The notes under the pieces were generated by a model. That model was not told the origin of the DNA, searched no databases, and saw nothing but the letters and a program-made list of their open reading frames with translations. DNA of 64,000 nt. It comes from Neonectria sp. B-13 (Eukaryota > Ascomycota > Sordariomycetes > Hypocreales > Nectriaceae). Each line of letters starts with the position of its first letter. Position 1 is the stretch's first letter. The position numbers and the translations under genes were made by a program. The stretch is taken from contig NOKP01000024.1 of assembly GCA_002682825.1 (NCBI GenBank), positions 620,001 to 684,000 on the forward strand, read 5' to 3'. Below are positions 10,901 to 22,582 of this stretch, piece by piece.

Positions 10901-13900
10901 CCGCCAAAATCTCGGATCTTGTAGGCCAGCTGTTGGGATCCTCGTTCCAATACGCGCTTAAGACGCTTATCGGGGATATCCCGATCCTGGGGGCTACGTT
11001 AACACTGTCGACTGCTCAAGGTGTTCAGCTGGAGCACTTCCTGGTTGAATTGGTCGACCCAGCTGATGCTCAATTCCAAGGAATGCCGATGACTGCTCTG
11101 ACACTCGAATACAAGAATGCAAAGGCGGCGCAAGGGAGTGTTCCTGCCGTTCCGGAGACTCTTGTGCTGCACGCATCCATCAAGAAAGACAAGGTCGGAG
11201 TCCAATTGAATATTGCGTGCATAGCATCAGACGCCACGAACCCAACCCAGGTCTCCTTCCACTTCAAATCCACGGGGTTGACGATAGCTGCTTTGAACGA
11301 TCTGTTTGGAACGTCGACGCCGTCCTATCAGTCTCCTGAGGGATGTCCCGGCTTTACAAATGTCGCCATGAAGTCCGTTGAGGGCCAAGTCTCTTTGCAA
11401 ACCGACTCTAAAACAGGGTCTTCATCGCTGTCACTGGACACTTTCGAGGCCATCTTCGAAACGACTTCACAGATTGATATTCTACAGACTCCAGAGGTAA
11501 CACTGGAGTCTCTCAGTCTGTGCGTTCAGTACAAAAAGGCACCACATCGGGGGAGATTTTCGGCCACCTCGTCATCGAGACGGCAGACATTTGGGCATTA
11601 TTCTCGAAAGATCCCTCAGGCAGCGAGGTGTTTACAGGGAAGCTGACACTTGGCGATCAGCTAACTCTTGTGCCGTTCGACAAGCTCGCAGCCAATTTCC
11701 TGCCCAGTCCGGATGACTACGCCATTGCAGACCTATTGGGGGCCCCGAGTGAGATCCCGCTCCTGGAGTTCAATACCACCTTGATCACGGGTCAGTCAAT
11801 CGAGGTCCTTGGGACAGGGCAGGTCACGTTCAGTTCCTAGGCTTCAGGCTACACACTATCCATGTCGAGCGTTGGTGGCAGGGTGAAAAGGACACAATGC
11901 TTTCCATCAACTTTGACTCTACCCTCTCGCAAATATTCTTCTTTGGTCAACTCGAATCTCCCTCGAGTGTCTATGGCATGGTTCTAGGCCAATGGGTCCC
12001 GTCGGGGACGGCCTCGGATCGTCAGTATTTGGTATCAGTGGCTACGCAGGACCTGGGTCAGATTTAGAGCGACTTGAAGGCCACAGTCTTATCCAACTTT
12101 GACTTCACTGTTGTCGGAGCCCAGATCCTGTCCTGGGAGGATAATATCGGCTCCCTTTGCCAAGCTCTGACTGCGCTTGAGGCTGCTGCGAAGTCGGCAG
12201 ACGTGACCATCACGGACGTTTCATCCCCAATGCAGACGCTTCCTCAGGATACTCAAGTGCTAAGTGGCGGAGCCATCTTTGCGACGATCGACCTCAATGG
12301 ATCCAGTCCCATCAGTCAGGGGTTGTCGTCGAGCTACGAGACGACGATGCAACAACCGACATTGACCTTTTACGCGTTGATGGTCCCGGAGACTTCCACT
12401 ACGTCTGACAAGTCCGAGTTCATGGTGTCTTTGCAAAGCCTCTACCTTCTGGGAGGCGATCTCTTGTTCAACGGCACGGCAACTTATACCCCTGGCAAAC
12501 AATCATTCACGGCGAACGGGTCTATGACATTGACTCCCTCTGCGGCAAGTTCTGTGACGCTGCAGATGACACTCGACGTCAGCGGCACTGAGACGACGTT
12601 CCAACTCCAAGACAAGCCTTCTGGCGATTAGACGTTGACGAACCCGTTTGGGGACATGTTCAACGTTCAACTCAAGGACATCGACCTTTCAGGAAGCATT
12701 TCAAAACCGAATGGCCAGTTTCAAGCTACCGTTAGCTACACCCTCTCTAGTAGCGTTTATCTTGGGACTGGAGGCTTGCGGTCCGATCTCACAGGCAGCA
12801 TTTCCTTCGACCAGGGCAAGGCAGTCCTGGCAAGTTTGAATTTGGTCACAGGTCAGGCCGGCCTTTCCATTTTAGACGTATTCAGCGACATCATCCAACC
12901 AGGCGACTCGAGCAGTGGCTCATGGCCATCGGGCTACGGCGCTCTCATGCTCGACTCGGCCTGCATCTACTACGCCCCCCGGCAGGTCCAGCTAGGCACG
13001 CAGATATACCTACCCGGTTATCACATCTCTGCTGACATTGACATCTTTGGCGAGCCGTTCTCAATCACGGCTGATCTTGGAGATCGCACTGGTATCGCCA
13101 TAGCCGGACAAATAGCAGATCCTCTCAACTTGGAGTTCCTCCATTTGACGAATGAGTTGCCAAATCCGGTGCCCACACCTCCGCCGACAACCACAGGGCC
13201 CAGTTTGACGATTAACACGACGAGTGGCCAGGTAAGTTTCGCAAATTCTCCTACTTATGACTTAACCTGATTTGCGGGCTAGATAGATATGTTGTTTTTA
13301 TATTTCTTTTTTTATATTTTGGCAAGTTCCTGATGGTTACTGACTCAGCCTCACAGGCCGTGTACGAAGTTGACGCTGGTGTGCAACTCTTCAATCTTCC
13401 ACCGATTAATGCCACGCTGAAATACCAAGCGGGATCCTTCAGTGGCAGTTTCCAATACCAGGAAACATTCCTCGGCGTTCCCGACCCCCAAGTCACCGTT
13501 ACCTACGCGGATGGCCATTTCTCGTTATCGGGCTGGCAGATGCTTCAGGACATGAAATCCCAGATTGATCTCGCCCAACAGATCTGTGACGCTTCCGAGA
13601 AGAATAAAAGCTGTTGCGGGAAGCTTGTCGATCTTGCATTTGACAAAACGGTGAACACCAAGTTCCATTTCTCGTTGGGTAACGCTTCTATGCAGAACGG
13701 CACCCTGGTCTTTGAAGTTACGTGGAGCTACGACATCAGCGTCGTCATCCCAGGCGACGACCCTCTAAACCTTCTCGATATGCCCCTACCGAATGTGCCA
13801 ATCCAAGTGCCTCCTCCCTACAACCTCGATAATCTTGGTGGGAAACTCGAAGAATTCATCCTGGATAATGCGGAGACAGCAGGCGCGGAATTGCTCAAGC

Positions 13901-14445
13901 CAGCCAACGCCGCAGAGTTTGCGGAGCTGATCGGAGCGATGGTGGCCGAGAGTTGGTCGAAAGAAATGATCACAAAGTTACTCTGTCGGAAAGCAGATTC
14001 AAGCAATGTAGAAGAGCGGGGTGAAAATGAAGCCAAGGATGACCAAAACGACATGAATTCGCCGGACAATCCGGGTAACAAGTCGATCAACGCATCGAAC
14101 GATACTACGAGCTCGACGGACCTGGAGTCAGCTCTTAACTCACTGTCGGATGCCATCGGTGCGGCTAGTGCGTTCGGTACTTTCATTAGCGGCGTGACGA
14201 GCTTTCTCCATAAGTTGCTTCACGCTTTTACAGGGAACTCGACGTTGTCCGGATACAAGAGCGATGCAGAGGCACAGAAGGAAAAGGTGGCAGCGAAGCT
14301 GAAGGCGGCCCAGGATTTTATGGGCACTGTGCTCAACTTGTCTACCGCCCCTCCTGGACCTCCCTCGAGTTTTATGTCGAGTGACAAAACTGATTTACGA
14401 TTATACTACAGCCGTTGTTCCCATTCTTGTCATTCTTGCAGCTAG
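7946..14445 (+). pseudogene. Very long gene of unknown family, broken by stops and frameshifts
   Basis: Continuous coding signal over 6.5 kb would encode about 2,100 residues rich in Ser, Thr, Leu, Asp and Gly, with alternating hydrophobic/polar stretches typical of beta-rich proteins. Similar wording recurs (LTLGDQLTLVPF; LSLDGIDVELGELGF; YSFTFKLDSLAF), suggesting diverged internal modules. Frames change near 8475-8500, 10281-10290, about 11533 and about 11885. In-frame TAG codons stand at 10315, 11838, 12065 and 12629, and the sequence reads on sensibly after each. One clean 125-bp intron (13232-13356, GTAAGT to CAG) remains. Near the C-terminus is an acidic low-complexity linker (about 14000-14130) and a hydrophobic Gly/Ala segment. 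The start is uncertain: I take ATG 7946 because upstream codons overlap the helicase relic. The 3' end overlaps the convergent regulator gene by 45 bp. No domain is recognised; localisation and role are unknown. Confidence 0.6.
13232..13356 (+). other. Intron in the long pseudogene
   Basis: Donor GTAAGT after CAG at 13229-13231, branch-like tactgac near 13340, acceptor cctcacag ending at 13356; reading resumes GCC GTG TAC in phase 0. Its T-rich interior contrasts with the GC-balanced exons, which supports a gene that once was expressed. Confidence 0.7.
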
Positions 14446-16267
14446 CTTGTCAGACACTCGCGAATTGAGCTTCGAAAGGTAGTCCAATAGCAAAACAAAA
14501 TGTGTCCTTGCCCTTTCAACCACCTGCACCATTTTATGTTCTTGCATTACCTCAAGGAGTGTAACACAAACGTAGCGAAGCTTCTCTGCCTGTGGGAATG
14601 GTCAAAGGATTAGCACTGTTTCATCAAGCCAATGCACTTATATGAGTATTAGAATACTTACGCATGGCTCTCCATTAGCTTGGAGCGCCTCGAGCGGGAG
14701 GCTTGTGACAAGATCAAGCAGCTCGCGAGCAATCTCGACCTTTTTCCAAGCGACTGATATTGGATCATCGTTTACCCCAAGTACTTGCGGAATCTTAGCG
14801 GATATGAACCGGTTCAAAATTGACATTCGCAAGTAGTGATATGTAAGTGTGATGTTCGTCTTCTGGATCCAAAACGCTCGGCTCTTGTATCTTGTCCGCT
14901 CGTCGTCGTCATCACGAAGCGCTGGAGGCATCGCAAGATGTTCGGGAACGTCATCAATGACACTTAGAAAACGTAAGTAAGCTTCTGTCAGACTCCTCCG
15001 TTGTGTGTGGCTAATCTCCGTCCCGCTGCCAGCCTGTGAACTTGCGGCAAAGAAGAGGTCCATGTCGAACAAGACACCAGACCCGAGTTTCCATATTTCG
15101 TGGTCCTTCCGAAACCCCGCCTGAAGTAGCTCTTCAAACCGGCCATGGTTTTCTGGCCGACGTAGATCGAGTAATGGCGGAGCTTCGCTTCGGCAAAAAA
15201 CGGTGAGCAATGAACCCTGCAGGCGGAACTCTCCAAGAGGTAGTGTTCTCCCATTCAACAAAGAGGCTGACCTATCAGCTGAGTACAGGTACCAAAATGC
15301 ATTGCGGCACAGCTTAGCCTCAATTGGATCCATGCCATCATACGAGCTCTCGTCGTCCAATCGCATCTGCTGCGCCAATCGAACAGCTTCGCCCATAACA
15401 TGCCGCGCCAGGCAAGCATTTCCCATCATCTGATAGCAAGATGACTGAAAGATGCGAATGGATAGTGAAGTCGAATTGGGGTACGAAATATCATAAGCAG
15501 AATAAGGGTGAAGCGTTGCTCGAGAAGAACTTAAGAACAATGCAGCGAGAGTGTCATCTCGAGGAGAGTTCTCGCAAGGTTTGATGTGGGCAACGAGTGC
15601 GCAAAGAGCCGTGGTCATGGAATAAGTCCGGACAGAGCGCATCATGTCTGCTGTTATAGCGAAGAGGGGCGAAAGAGGCTTTTCCATAAACGGCGGCAGC
15701 ATCAAGGTCGCCTGTGAACGAAGAATCGGTTCGCACACGATAGGCATCAGTGGGAAGACGAATTCGAGATACAGGCTGATACATTGCTGTACTGATTCCT
15801 CAGGTGCCACCTCTTTCCTAGCGAGTGATGATAGTATTTCATGGTGGTAGACGACAGGCTGAGCGGTGTTGACGATGCCGGATTCGAGGCCTACCACCTG
15901 ATGGACGTCATGAGCGAGTGGAGGAGGGCTACTAAGATGGCTGCTCAAGGGGCTTGTCAGAGAGTTGGGACCGCCTTGTGCCTGGCAATCAGAGCCTGGA
16001 ATTTCCGCTTCGGTCTCACCCTCGTCGACCTCGGGGGAGACGTTCATGTCAAAAGGGCGGTCTCTTGGCTTCGGTCCCCGCTTCCGTCTTGGGACGTCAT
16101 AGGTACACAGCAGACTAGCAAGGCCACACGGGGAGCAAGCAGGCGATACTTGGTCGCACTACAGGTCAATGCGGCATTAGTCAACCATTGTTGGTAAAGG
16201 CGTGGCTCGGAGGTGGGCATACTTTGATCTTGCGCTGTCGACACGCGTCGCAGGCTCGCTTCGACAT
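14401..16267 (-). CDS. Zn2Cys6 transcription factor with fungal-specific regulatory domain
   Basis: Exons 16267-16223, 16158-14662 and 14589-14401 join in phase to 576 residues. The short first exon encodes MSKRACDACRQRKIK; after a 64-bp intron the second begins CDQVSPACSPCGLASLLC. Together they form a full Zn2Cys6 binuclear cluster, followed by the basic linker PRRKRGPKPRDR. The middle region (LYLEFVFPLMPIV; GEAVRLAQQMRLDDE; EAKLCRNAFWYLYSADRSAS) matches the usual fungal_trans domain of nuclear regulators. The start is set by the ATG directly before the cluster; an upstream in-frame ATG at 16387 would only add a tail. It is divergent from the NmrA-like gene at 16726 with about 460 bp between starts, so the two may share control. 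It converges on the long pseudogene. No defects seen. Confidence 0.88.
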
Positions 16268-16725
16268 TGATGTGAGTTCGCGCCGGTGAAATTGTCTTCG
16301 ACTGAAGAATTGCGAGTTGTCGGTGGTTGATTGTTTGGCTAAGTTGAGGCTAAGAGACGATGAACGGAGAAACCAAAAGCGGGCCACAGCGTATTTCGCC
16401 GAGAATCACGAGGAACTCAGGCTAGCGCCATAGCTCACGTTGCCTTGCATGTCTCCACATCTCTAAAGTTAGAGGTCATGACTCCATGGCCGGTTACAAA
16501 TTCACCGAAAGAAGGCTCGGGAACATTTCTCAGACAACACACCCAAATATGCACTGGTCAGCGGTGAGGAAGTATGCTAGCCTCCACTTTTCATTGGACA
16601 TGGAGATCGGCGCAGCTGAATATAAATACTGCTCTGTCGACCGAGCATGTAGACCAATTATCATTCCTATACTTTATTACATCTTGGACTGTACGTACAG
16701 ATCTACCTGACGGCTTACCGAAATC
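16268..16725. promoter_or_regulatory. Divergent promoter between regulator and NmrA-like gene
   Basis: A 458-bp gap separates the start of the Zn2Cys6 gene (minus) from the start of the NmrA-like gene (plus). tataaata occurs near 16620, about 105 bp before the plus-strand ATG. Shared regulation is an inference from geometry; no binding site can be named. Confidence 0.4.
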
Positions 16726-17956
16726 ATGGGGAAAGTCGCAATTGCAGGAGGCTCATCCAGTAAGATCTCATCTTCCGCCGCTTATGATCGACAAAAACTA
16801 AGTGTCTGGTGCTAGATGTTGGCCGAGAAGTTATTGATCGCATTCTGCTCAAAGGCAACCATGAGGTCGTGGTCCTGACCCGGAAGGTGAAGATGACCCG
16901 TTTCGACCTGCGGACTATAAACACTTACATAGTCCTGTTTAGAATTCGGAGCATGAGCCAATCGATCATGTTACCTGGATCGCCGTCGATTATGACGATC
17001 AGGACTCACTTTCCCGAGCCTTGAAAGGGGTGGATACGGTCCTGACATTCATTGCTGCGTTGGACTTTGAATCTTCCATCAGGTCGCAAACGAACCTCAT
17101 CGATGCTTGCATCGCCAATGGGGTCAAGAGATTCGCGCCTTCTGAATGGTCCTGGCAAGTAACAATGATAATTAGGCTCTTGTTTGAGGACTCTGACTAA
17201 CAATTTCGATTCGCAGTCAACATGAAGGTGCACCAGCTCACTACGGTACTAAGATTACAGTGAGGCAATATCTCGAGAAGGTCAACACGCCAGTTAAGGT
17301 AAGTCTGCATCTTGCGATCAGAGAATTTGCCAGGGACGACGCGCTAATCTCCTGATCAGACGCTCGAGTACTGTCTCTTTCAGCCAGGTTTCTTCACAAA
17401 CTACTTTGCCAACGGTCACCCGACGACAAAGCACTTCCACATGATGGACATGTTTGCCGATTTCGCAAACCGGAGAGCATTGCAAGTTGAGGATGGACGC
17501 TATTCCCTCACTTTGACCACAGTGGAGGATACAGCGGAAGTCGTTGCGCAGGCTTTGGACTTCGCTGGGGAGTGGCCAAAGATTGGTGGTATGCAGGGAA
17601 GCCAGACAACTGTCGCTGGCTTGATCAGCCTCGGCGAGAAGCTTCGAGGTATGCTCTCATAATTTACTCATGACCTGGTGTCGCTGACTAACTTGATACA
17701 AGGTAAATTCAGAGTGGACAAGGTTTCCTACGAAGCTTCCAAAGCGGGAACTGCCAAATTGCCTTGGTGCCCTCAGTTGACCCACAGTGGAGTTCCACCT
17801 GAGATGCGAGCTACAATTTCCGAGCATATCACGCTGGCCTACATGACGTCTTTTGCTGACGGGGCATGGTCTGTTTCTGATGAATGGAATCGATTACTGC
17901 CGGATTACAAATTTTCGTCGGCCGAGGAGTATTTGGGAAAAGTGTGGGCAGCTTGA
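16726..17956 (+). CDS. NmrA-like / isoflavone-reductase-family NAD(P)-binding protein
   Basis: Six exons (16726-16759, 16816-16886, 16943-17154, 17217-17298, 17360-17648, 17703-17956) join in phase to 313 residues. The N-terminus MGKVAIAGGSSNVGREVI carries the Gly-rich Rossmann motif across the first intron. GVDTVLTFIAAL and GVKRFAPSEWSC follow the usual NmrA/isoflavone reductase pattern. Such proteins bind NAD(P) and act either as redox sensors or as reductases of small aromatic or secondary-metabolite substrates; which applies here cannot be told. The third intron begins GC rather than GT (GCAAGT), a known minor donor class. The gene is divergent from the Zn2Cys6 regulator. No stop or frameshift is seen. 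Confidence 0.85.
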
Positions 17957-18416
17957 GAAACATCTTTATGCTAGATACTGCTAGGAATGACTCTATTCTT
18001 TTCTCTCCGACAATTTTCTGTAGAAATGAAACTGGATACTGTCACTAGAACTGAGGGCGCGGCTCTGGTCAGATGTCTTAACGTGTGCTCTTTGGAACTT
18101 GCTCCGCAGACTACACTCTTGCGCCATTTCATCATAATTTCATCCTAGTTTCAGCACAATTCATACAACAAGCATGACAAAGCAGTATTAGATCCGGAAC
18201 CCGAGAAATGTCCAGCCAGCCTACTAATGATGAATGAGGTGCCGCTTTGGAGTCTTGAACGGCGATCGGCCTAAGACTATGGGTTGCGCCGTTTGGCAGA
18301 TAGCAACGAATCTACCTATATAACTACACTCATTCAATTATGCAACCTCGTGTACATAATGTCCTCGTTAATAATGCTTGTCTTAGTACAATATTACGTC
18401 TCGCACTCCAATATGG
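17957..18416. other. Intergenic region between convergent genes
   Basis: A 460-bp gap between the ends of the plus-strand NmrA-like gene and the minus-strand C2H2/Zn2Cys6 gene. It holds both 3' UTRs and probable termination signals. No open frame or repeat stands out. Confidence 0.45.
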
Positions 18417-21103
18417 CTAAATTGGAATAGAACACTCCTTCGCCAACATCGTTTCGACAATGGCACACAATTTCTGGCCAACGCCCCAAACATTTTTACC
18501 CCCAAGCAAATGAGCGGTTGACCTCAAGACAAATTGTTGGCCATCTTGGCTCAAGAGGTCTAAGGTACCTGAAATTGTCGGCAAATGAGTGCTCCTGCCG
18601 TTTATCCATTCCATGATATCATAAACCCATTGAGACTTGGCCGCACAATGCGCTGAAATACAATCCAGTGGTAGGGACCTCGTCGTTCTGGTACGTGTGC
18701 CTGAGCCCCTGCATTTTTGTTGAGCTAGAACCTTGGACATGAAGAATAGAGCGACACTCGAGTTGAAAATATTAAATAACTCAGAAGGGGAGTTGAGCGG
18801 GTAGCATCGGATAATCCCGAGTGTCTGCGCAGAGTGGAACGCAGCCTCTCGCACTTTTCTCTCATTATCGTTGCCCCATTTAAGAATTTCTTCAAAGACG
18901 TCATCCGAATTGGCGTCTTGGTGAGAAATCTTCTTCACTAGCCCCATGAGCTTACCAGCACTATGCAGGTGAGCCATGTGAACCATCTGTAGAGCTCGTG
19001 CTTTACAAATAAGTTCCTCGTTGGACAAGATAACTGATGATTTGAGATCGTTGGACATCACATCGGCAAGTGAATCCATCGTTTCCAGCATGTCCTTGAT
19101 GCCATCTGCAAAGCAATGAGAATCACATACTCTGCCGGGCCACGTAATTCTTGTCAGATCCAGAATATTGCAAAGATTTCGTACGAGGATGAGAATGGCT
19201 AGTGATTTGTCGATCCAGCTCGATCGGTGGTGCAAGACGATTGTGGGGCGAATAAGAAGTGAATCAAGTTCGGATGATGATCGAGGTTGCGGAATAATGG
19301 TCCAAGGTTGAATTGCGCCCCAGGCCTGAGCCGTTTCTGCTTCCCAGAAAGTCCCAAAACAGGGTAAGTGAGAGCCAAAGTCGCCAATGTTTAAATAAGG
19401 CTTCGCCCTGAAGATTTGGAACACAAAATAGTCGTACTCGTACACAAACCAGATTAGACGCCGGGTTTGTTCTTCCTTGATCCAGTGATGCCATCTTTCA
19501 GACAGGGATTTTTCTTGATAGTCCTTCGGTTCCGAAACCTGGCCTTTGGAACTGCATGTTGCCGCCTCTCTCGCGTTTTTGACCAGAAGACCCCTCAATG
19601 ATTCACTGGCTTCATGGAGATGTCCATCACCGCAGCAGTACCCGTGGATACCCTGCAGTAATAGTGATATGAGGTAAGGAGTGGTGCGGAGTTGCTGTGG
19701 CTTGCTTTTCATCTATGCGTGTCTATCATTTTAGCTTCTACCAACTCAAGATCACCATGCATAAAAGGTCTTGTCGTACCATGTAGAGCAAGAGATCATA
19801 ACAGATGTTCGAGAGGCTAATGGCGAAGTCAGCTGCCCCTATGAATCCACTGAAGCGTGCACCGATGCAGATCATCTCCAAGGTCATCAACGGCAACTCG
19901 TCAGGTTTGTATGTCGGCTTGTGTATGATGGGTATGATCTGCCACGATTAGTTTGCCTGAAAATTTGGGTCCGGAGGGGGATGAAAGCTTGGGTTGGGTG
20001 GTCACGTACCTGATCAAAGTGAGCAAAGTATGAAGCAAGACAGTTCCCAAGCTTGTCTGCACTAGGGAATTCGCTCGTGTCCAAACTTGGCAAGCAAGAC
20101 CCCGTCGCATACGAATATTGACGAATTAGCCATGCTTGGAGATTTGAACGAACAGACTCGGTAATTTCCGTTCCCGGCAGCCAAGCCAGTGCTCTTGGTC
20201 CGTCTGGATGATGGCCAAGCCCTTGGAGCTTCCGTCCGCATGACATGTCTGAAAGAATACTACTTGCTGAAGTCGTCTCGATACCCACGTGTCCATGCAA
20301 TATCGGATCCAAATAAGGTTCTATATCCTCGATGCCAAGGCTTTGTTCTGCTTCTCCAAATCCCTCCAGAATGGTGTGATTGAAAGATATCTCATCATAG
20401 GGGAAACTGCTCAAGGATATGAGATGCTCCAGATTGGTTGAATATACCTGTTCCTGCTCAGAGGCAAGCTGGGGCAATGTCGAGTTCATCTCAAGATATG
20501 TTGTTGCAAGAAGGCTAGAGGTCTCGAATGATCCATCTCCATTTCCATTAGGATAGTCTACCCAGTCAGGTTGCAAGACGGTAGGGATACATGTCGCGTC
20601 GTAAATCTGACGCGAAGAGGACCTGGTTTCAGCCAGGCTTGTCGGTGTTGTAGACATGAGCAAATCATTGAAAGAGTTCTCTGACGCGACAACTGAATTA
20701 TTGCCCCCTTCCCCGTATTCTTCAGGCGTTGTCTCGTCAACATGACTCGTCGCTTCATGATAGTTGCAGGTGATTTGACGTTTCAGACATGACGAACACG
20801 TCGGCTGCGCATTGTCACACTTGATCCTAGCACTAATGCGTCCCGTTGAGTATGATTAAGTGACTGGGTGTTTACTTGTGAAGGCAACTTACCTCACGCA
20901 AAACAAACATGATCGCCTTCGTGAGCGTGCATGTGCTCTCTTTCTAAAATGGATTTCCGTATGGCGAACCAAGCTATCACTAAATATTGAGATGGGTCAG
21001 AACCATGCGGGATGCTCGGGATTGGAATGATTCATCGCTCATACTTGCGCGAAAAGCATCTCCTACAGATTTCGCATGTGTACGGTGGAACAGAGTCAAC
21101 CAT
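18417..21103 (-). CDS. C2H2 plus Zn2Cys6 dual zinc-finger transcription factor
   Basis: Five exons (21103-21045, 20979-20893, 20832-20010, 19938-19780, 19712-18417) join in phase to 807 residues. Exon 1 gives YTCEICRRCFSR, and exon 2 continues DSLVRHTEIH, making C-x2-C-x12-H-x3-H, a C2H2 finger split by an intron. RSRRRSCLFCVSARIKC then DNAQPTCSSCLKRQITC form a full Zn2Cys6 cluster (x2, x6, x6, x2, x6), again split by an intron whose acceptor at 20833 is fixed by this spacing. The C-terminal half (TRRLIWFVYEYDYFVFQIF; GIIRCYPLNSPSELFN) fits the fungal regulatory domain. Such proteins are nuclear DNA-binding regulators. Neighbours are NmrA-like, monooxygenase, hydrolase and carbonic anhydrase genes, any of which could be targets, but this is inference. 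No defect is seen. The model depends on splice choices made by motif spacing. Confidence 0.83.
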
Positions 21104-22080
21104 GTTGTTGATGGATCGCCTTCGGCCGTGGGAAGCGGAATCTTGCGTCTCATCAATTGACAGGAAGAGACGGAAGTGAAGCCCCCAGTCAAATGGATTG
21201 CGGGGTAAGGTTTACACATTAGCTCATCCGCGCTATCCGAAGCTCACATTGATGAAAGGTGGGTGCGAAGTGGGAAACGGTTATTAATAAGCCAGGGACA
21301 CGAGTGATTGGCTGGCAAGGTGTCAGAAACAGATTCCCTACCTCTTCATCGCCTTGCCTTGCCCATCATCGTTATCCATACATGAAGGGTACAGGGAATA
21401 CACAGGGCACACTGTCACTTGAGACGGATTGCAGCCTTTGCCATAGTTAAGAGGGATGGGGAGCGCTCCATCGGTACTGCCACTGTAGTATTTCGATCGC
21501 CTTCGTTTGAGAGTTAAGGTTAGTCCATTCAAAGAAAAGTCTTGGTAGTAAAATCCTTTGTGTTTTATCCCCATCGTCCCCACCACCGCCCTCTCCGGGC
21601 TTCGCCCCACCCACAATCTACTCCGGGATCAACTGACCACCCTATCACAATCCCTGCTTACATTAGTCCCTCAGCTTACTGCTCGGTATTTTTTATGGTA
21701 GATATTGTAGGACTCTCTTCTGATCATGTGCACCATGCGATCACTCCATGACAAATCACCTCACGCATTGATGGATCCCTCCTTCTCGACCTTGAGTGTC
21801 CCACACTAAAATGAATCATCTCCCAGCGTTTGGCAGAAGCATCAACATATTTATGTTCCATATATCTTTATTAACTTTGAAATCTTTCACAAATTAAAAT
21901 TTGTGTAACTATAAGTCATTAAGAAGCAACTTTATAACCAAACATATTAATAAGACAGTTGAACTATATTCAATTAAAGGAGATGAACGTATTAATAAAT
22001 ATACATCCGCCGTAACCATAGTAGCCGCATGGATTAAAGCAGATAGAGGTTTAGCCCTTCCATAGCCATAGGCAAAAGAT
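21104..22080. other. Intergenic region, partly AT-rich
   Basis: From the start of the dual zinc-finger gene to the hydrolase relic there is no supported gene. From about 21830 the sequence becomes AT-rich (for example ttattaactttgaaatcttt), the edge of a mutated patch that continues into the relic at 22.1 kb. The first few hundred bases should include the promoter of the regulator. Confidence 0.45.
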
Positions 22081-22403
22081 TTGCGTCCTATCTTGAGACT
22101 GATCTGGAAAATTAGTCACCGATGATGTCAGCTAGAAGGTATCATGCATTAGAGGAGCTGACGCCTGAGAGATGGCCACCAATCATGGTCATTGACAGTG
22201 AATTTGATCCTGATGATGCATTGAGGACTGGTCAAGGCTTTATCTCTTTACTGGGAAAAATGAACAACATTGATATACTGTACTTGAATGCGAAAGGTTA
22301 CAATTACGTAAGTCCTCCTCCTGCTCTAGGTACAGGTATTCCGGAAGAGGAGGACTGGGCGTACTTGATTATGTCCTTCATGAATAATAATATAATACAC
22401 TGA
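22081..22403 (+). pseudogene. C-terminal relic of an alpha/beta hydrolase
   Basis: The frame reads SYLETDLEN, a TAG at 22113, then SPMMSARRYHALEELTPERW and PPIMVIDSEFDPDDALRTGQ, ending near LYLNAKGYNYVSPPPALGTG. This resembles the C-terminal half of small alpha/beta hydrolases, with an acidic residue after a strand (DSEFDP) and a final GHNHxSP-type loop carrying the catalytic His. Here that loop reads GYNYVSP: both expected His codons (CAY) are Tyr (TAY), which are C-to-T changes. With the TAG, the copy looks dead by RIP-like mutation. No N-terminal half is found upstream. Confidence 0.5.
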
Positions 22404-22582
22404 TACTTTAGAGTGAAGAGAGGTATCATGAACTGAGTACAAGATACCTGAGAACGCTTTAAGATATAAATCCGTAATTTAAAAATGCTGGCTCCGTACA
22501 TCGGTTAGCCTGAAAACCTAGTATCTAATGACAGCTTTCAGAAGATGACCGGAAACCTCGACCAAGAAAAGATATATGAGTA

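Noticed and set aside
10315..12631. Programmed TAG readthrough or a changed genetic code in the long gene
   Set aside because: The same gene also has several frameshifts, contexts after TAG do not match known readthrough signals, and intact neighbouring genes end normally. CAG to TAG mutation is simpler.
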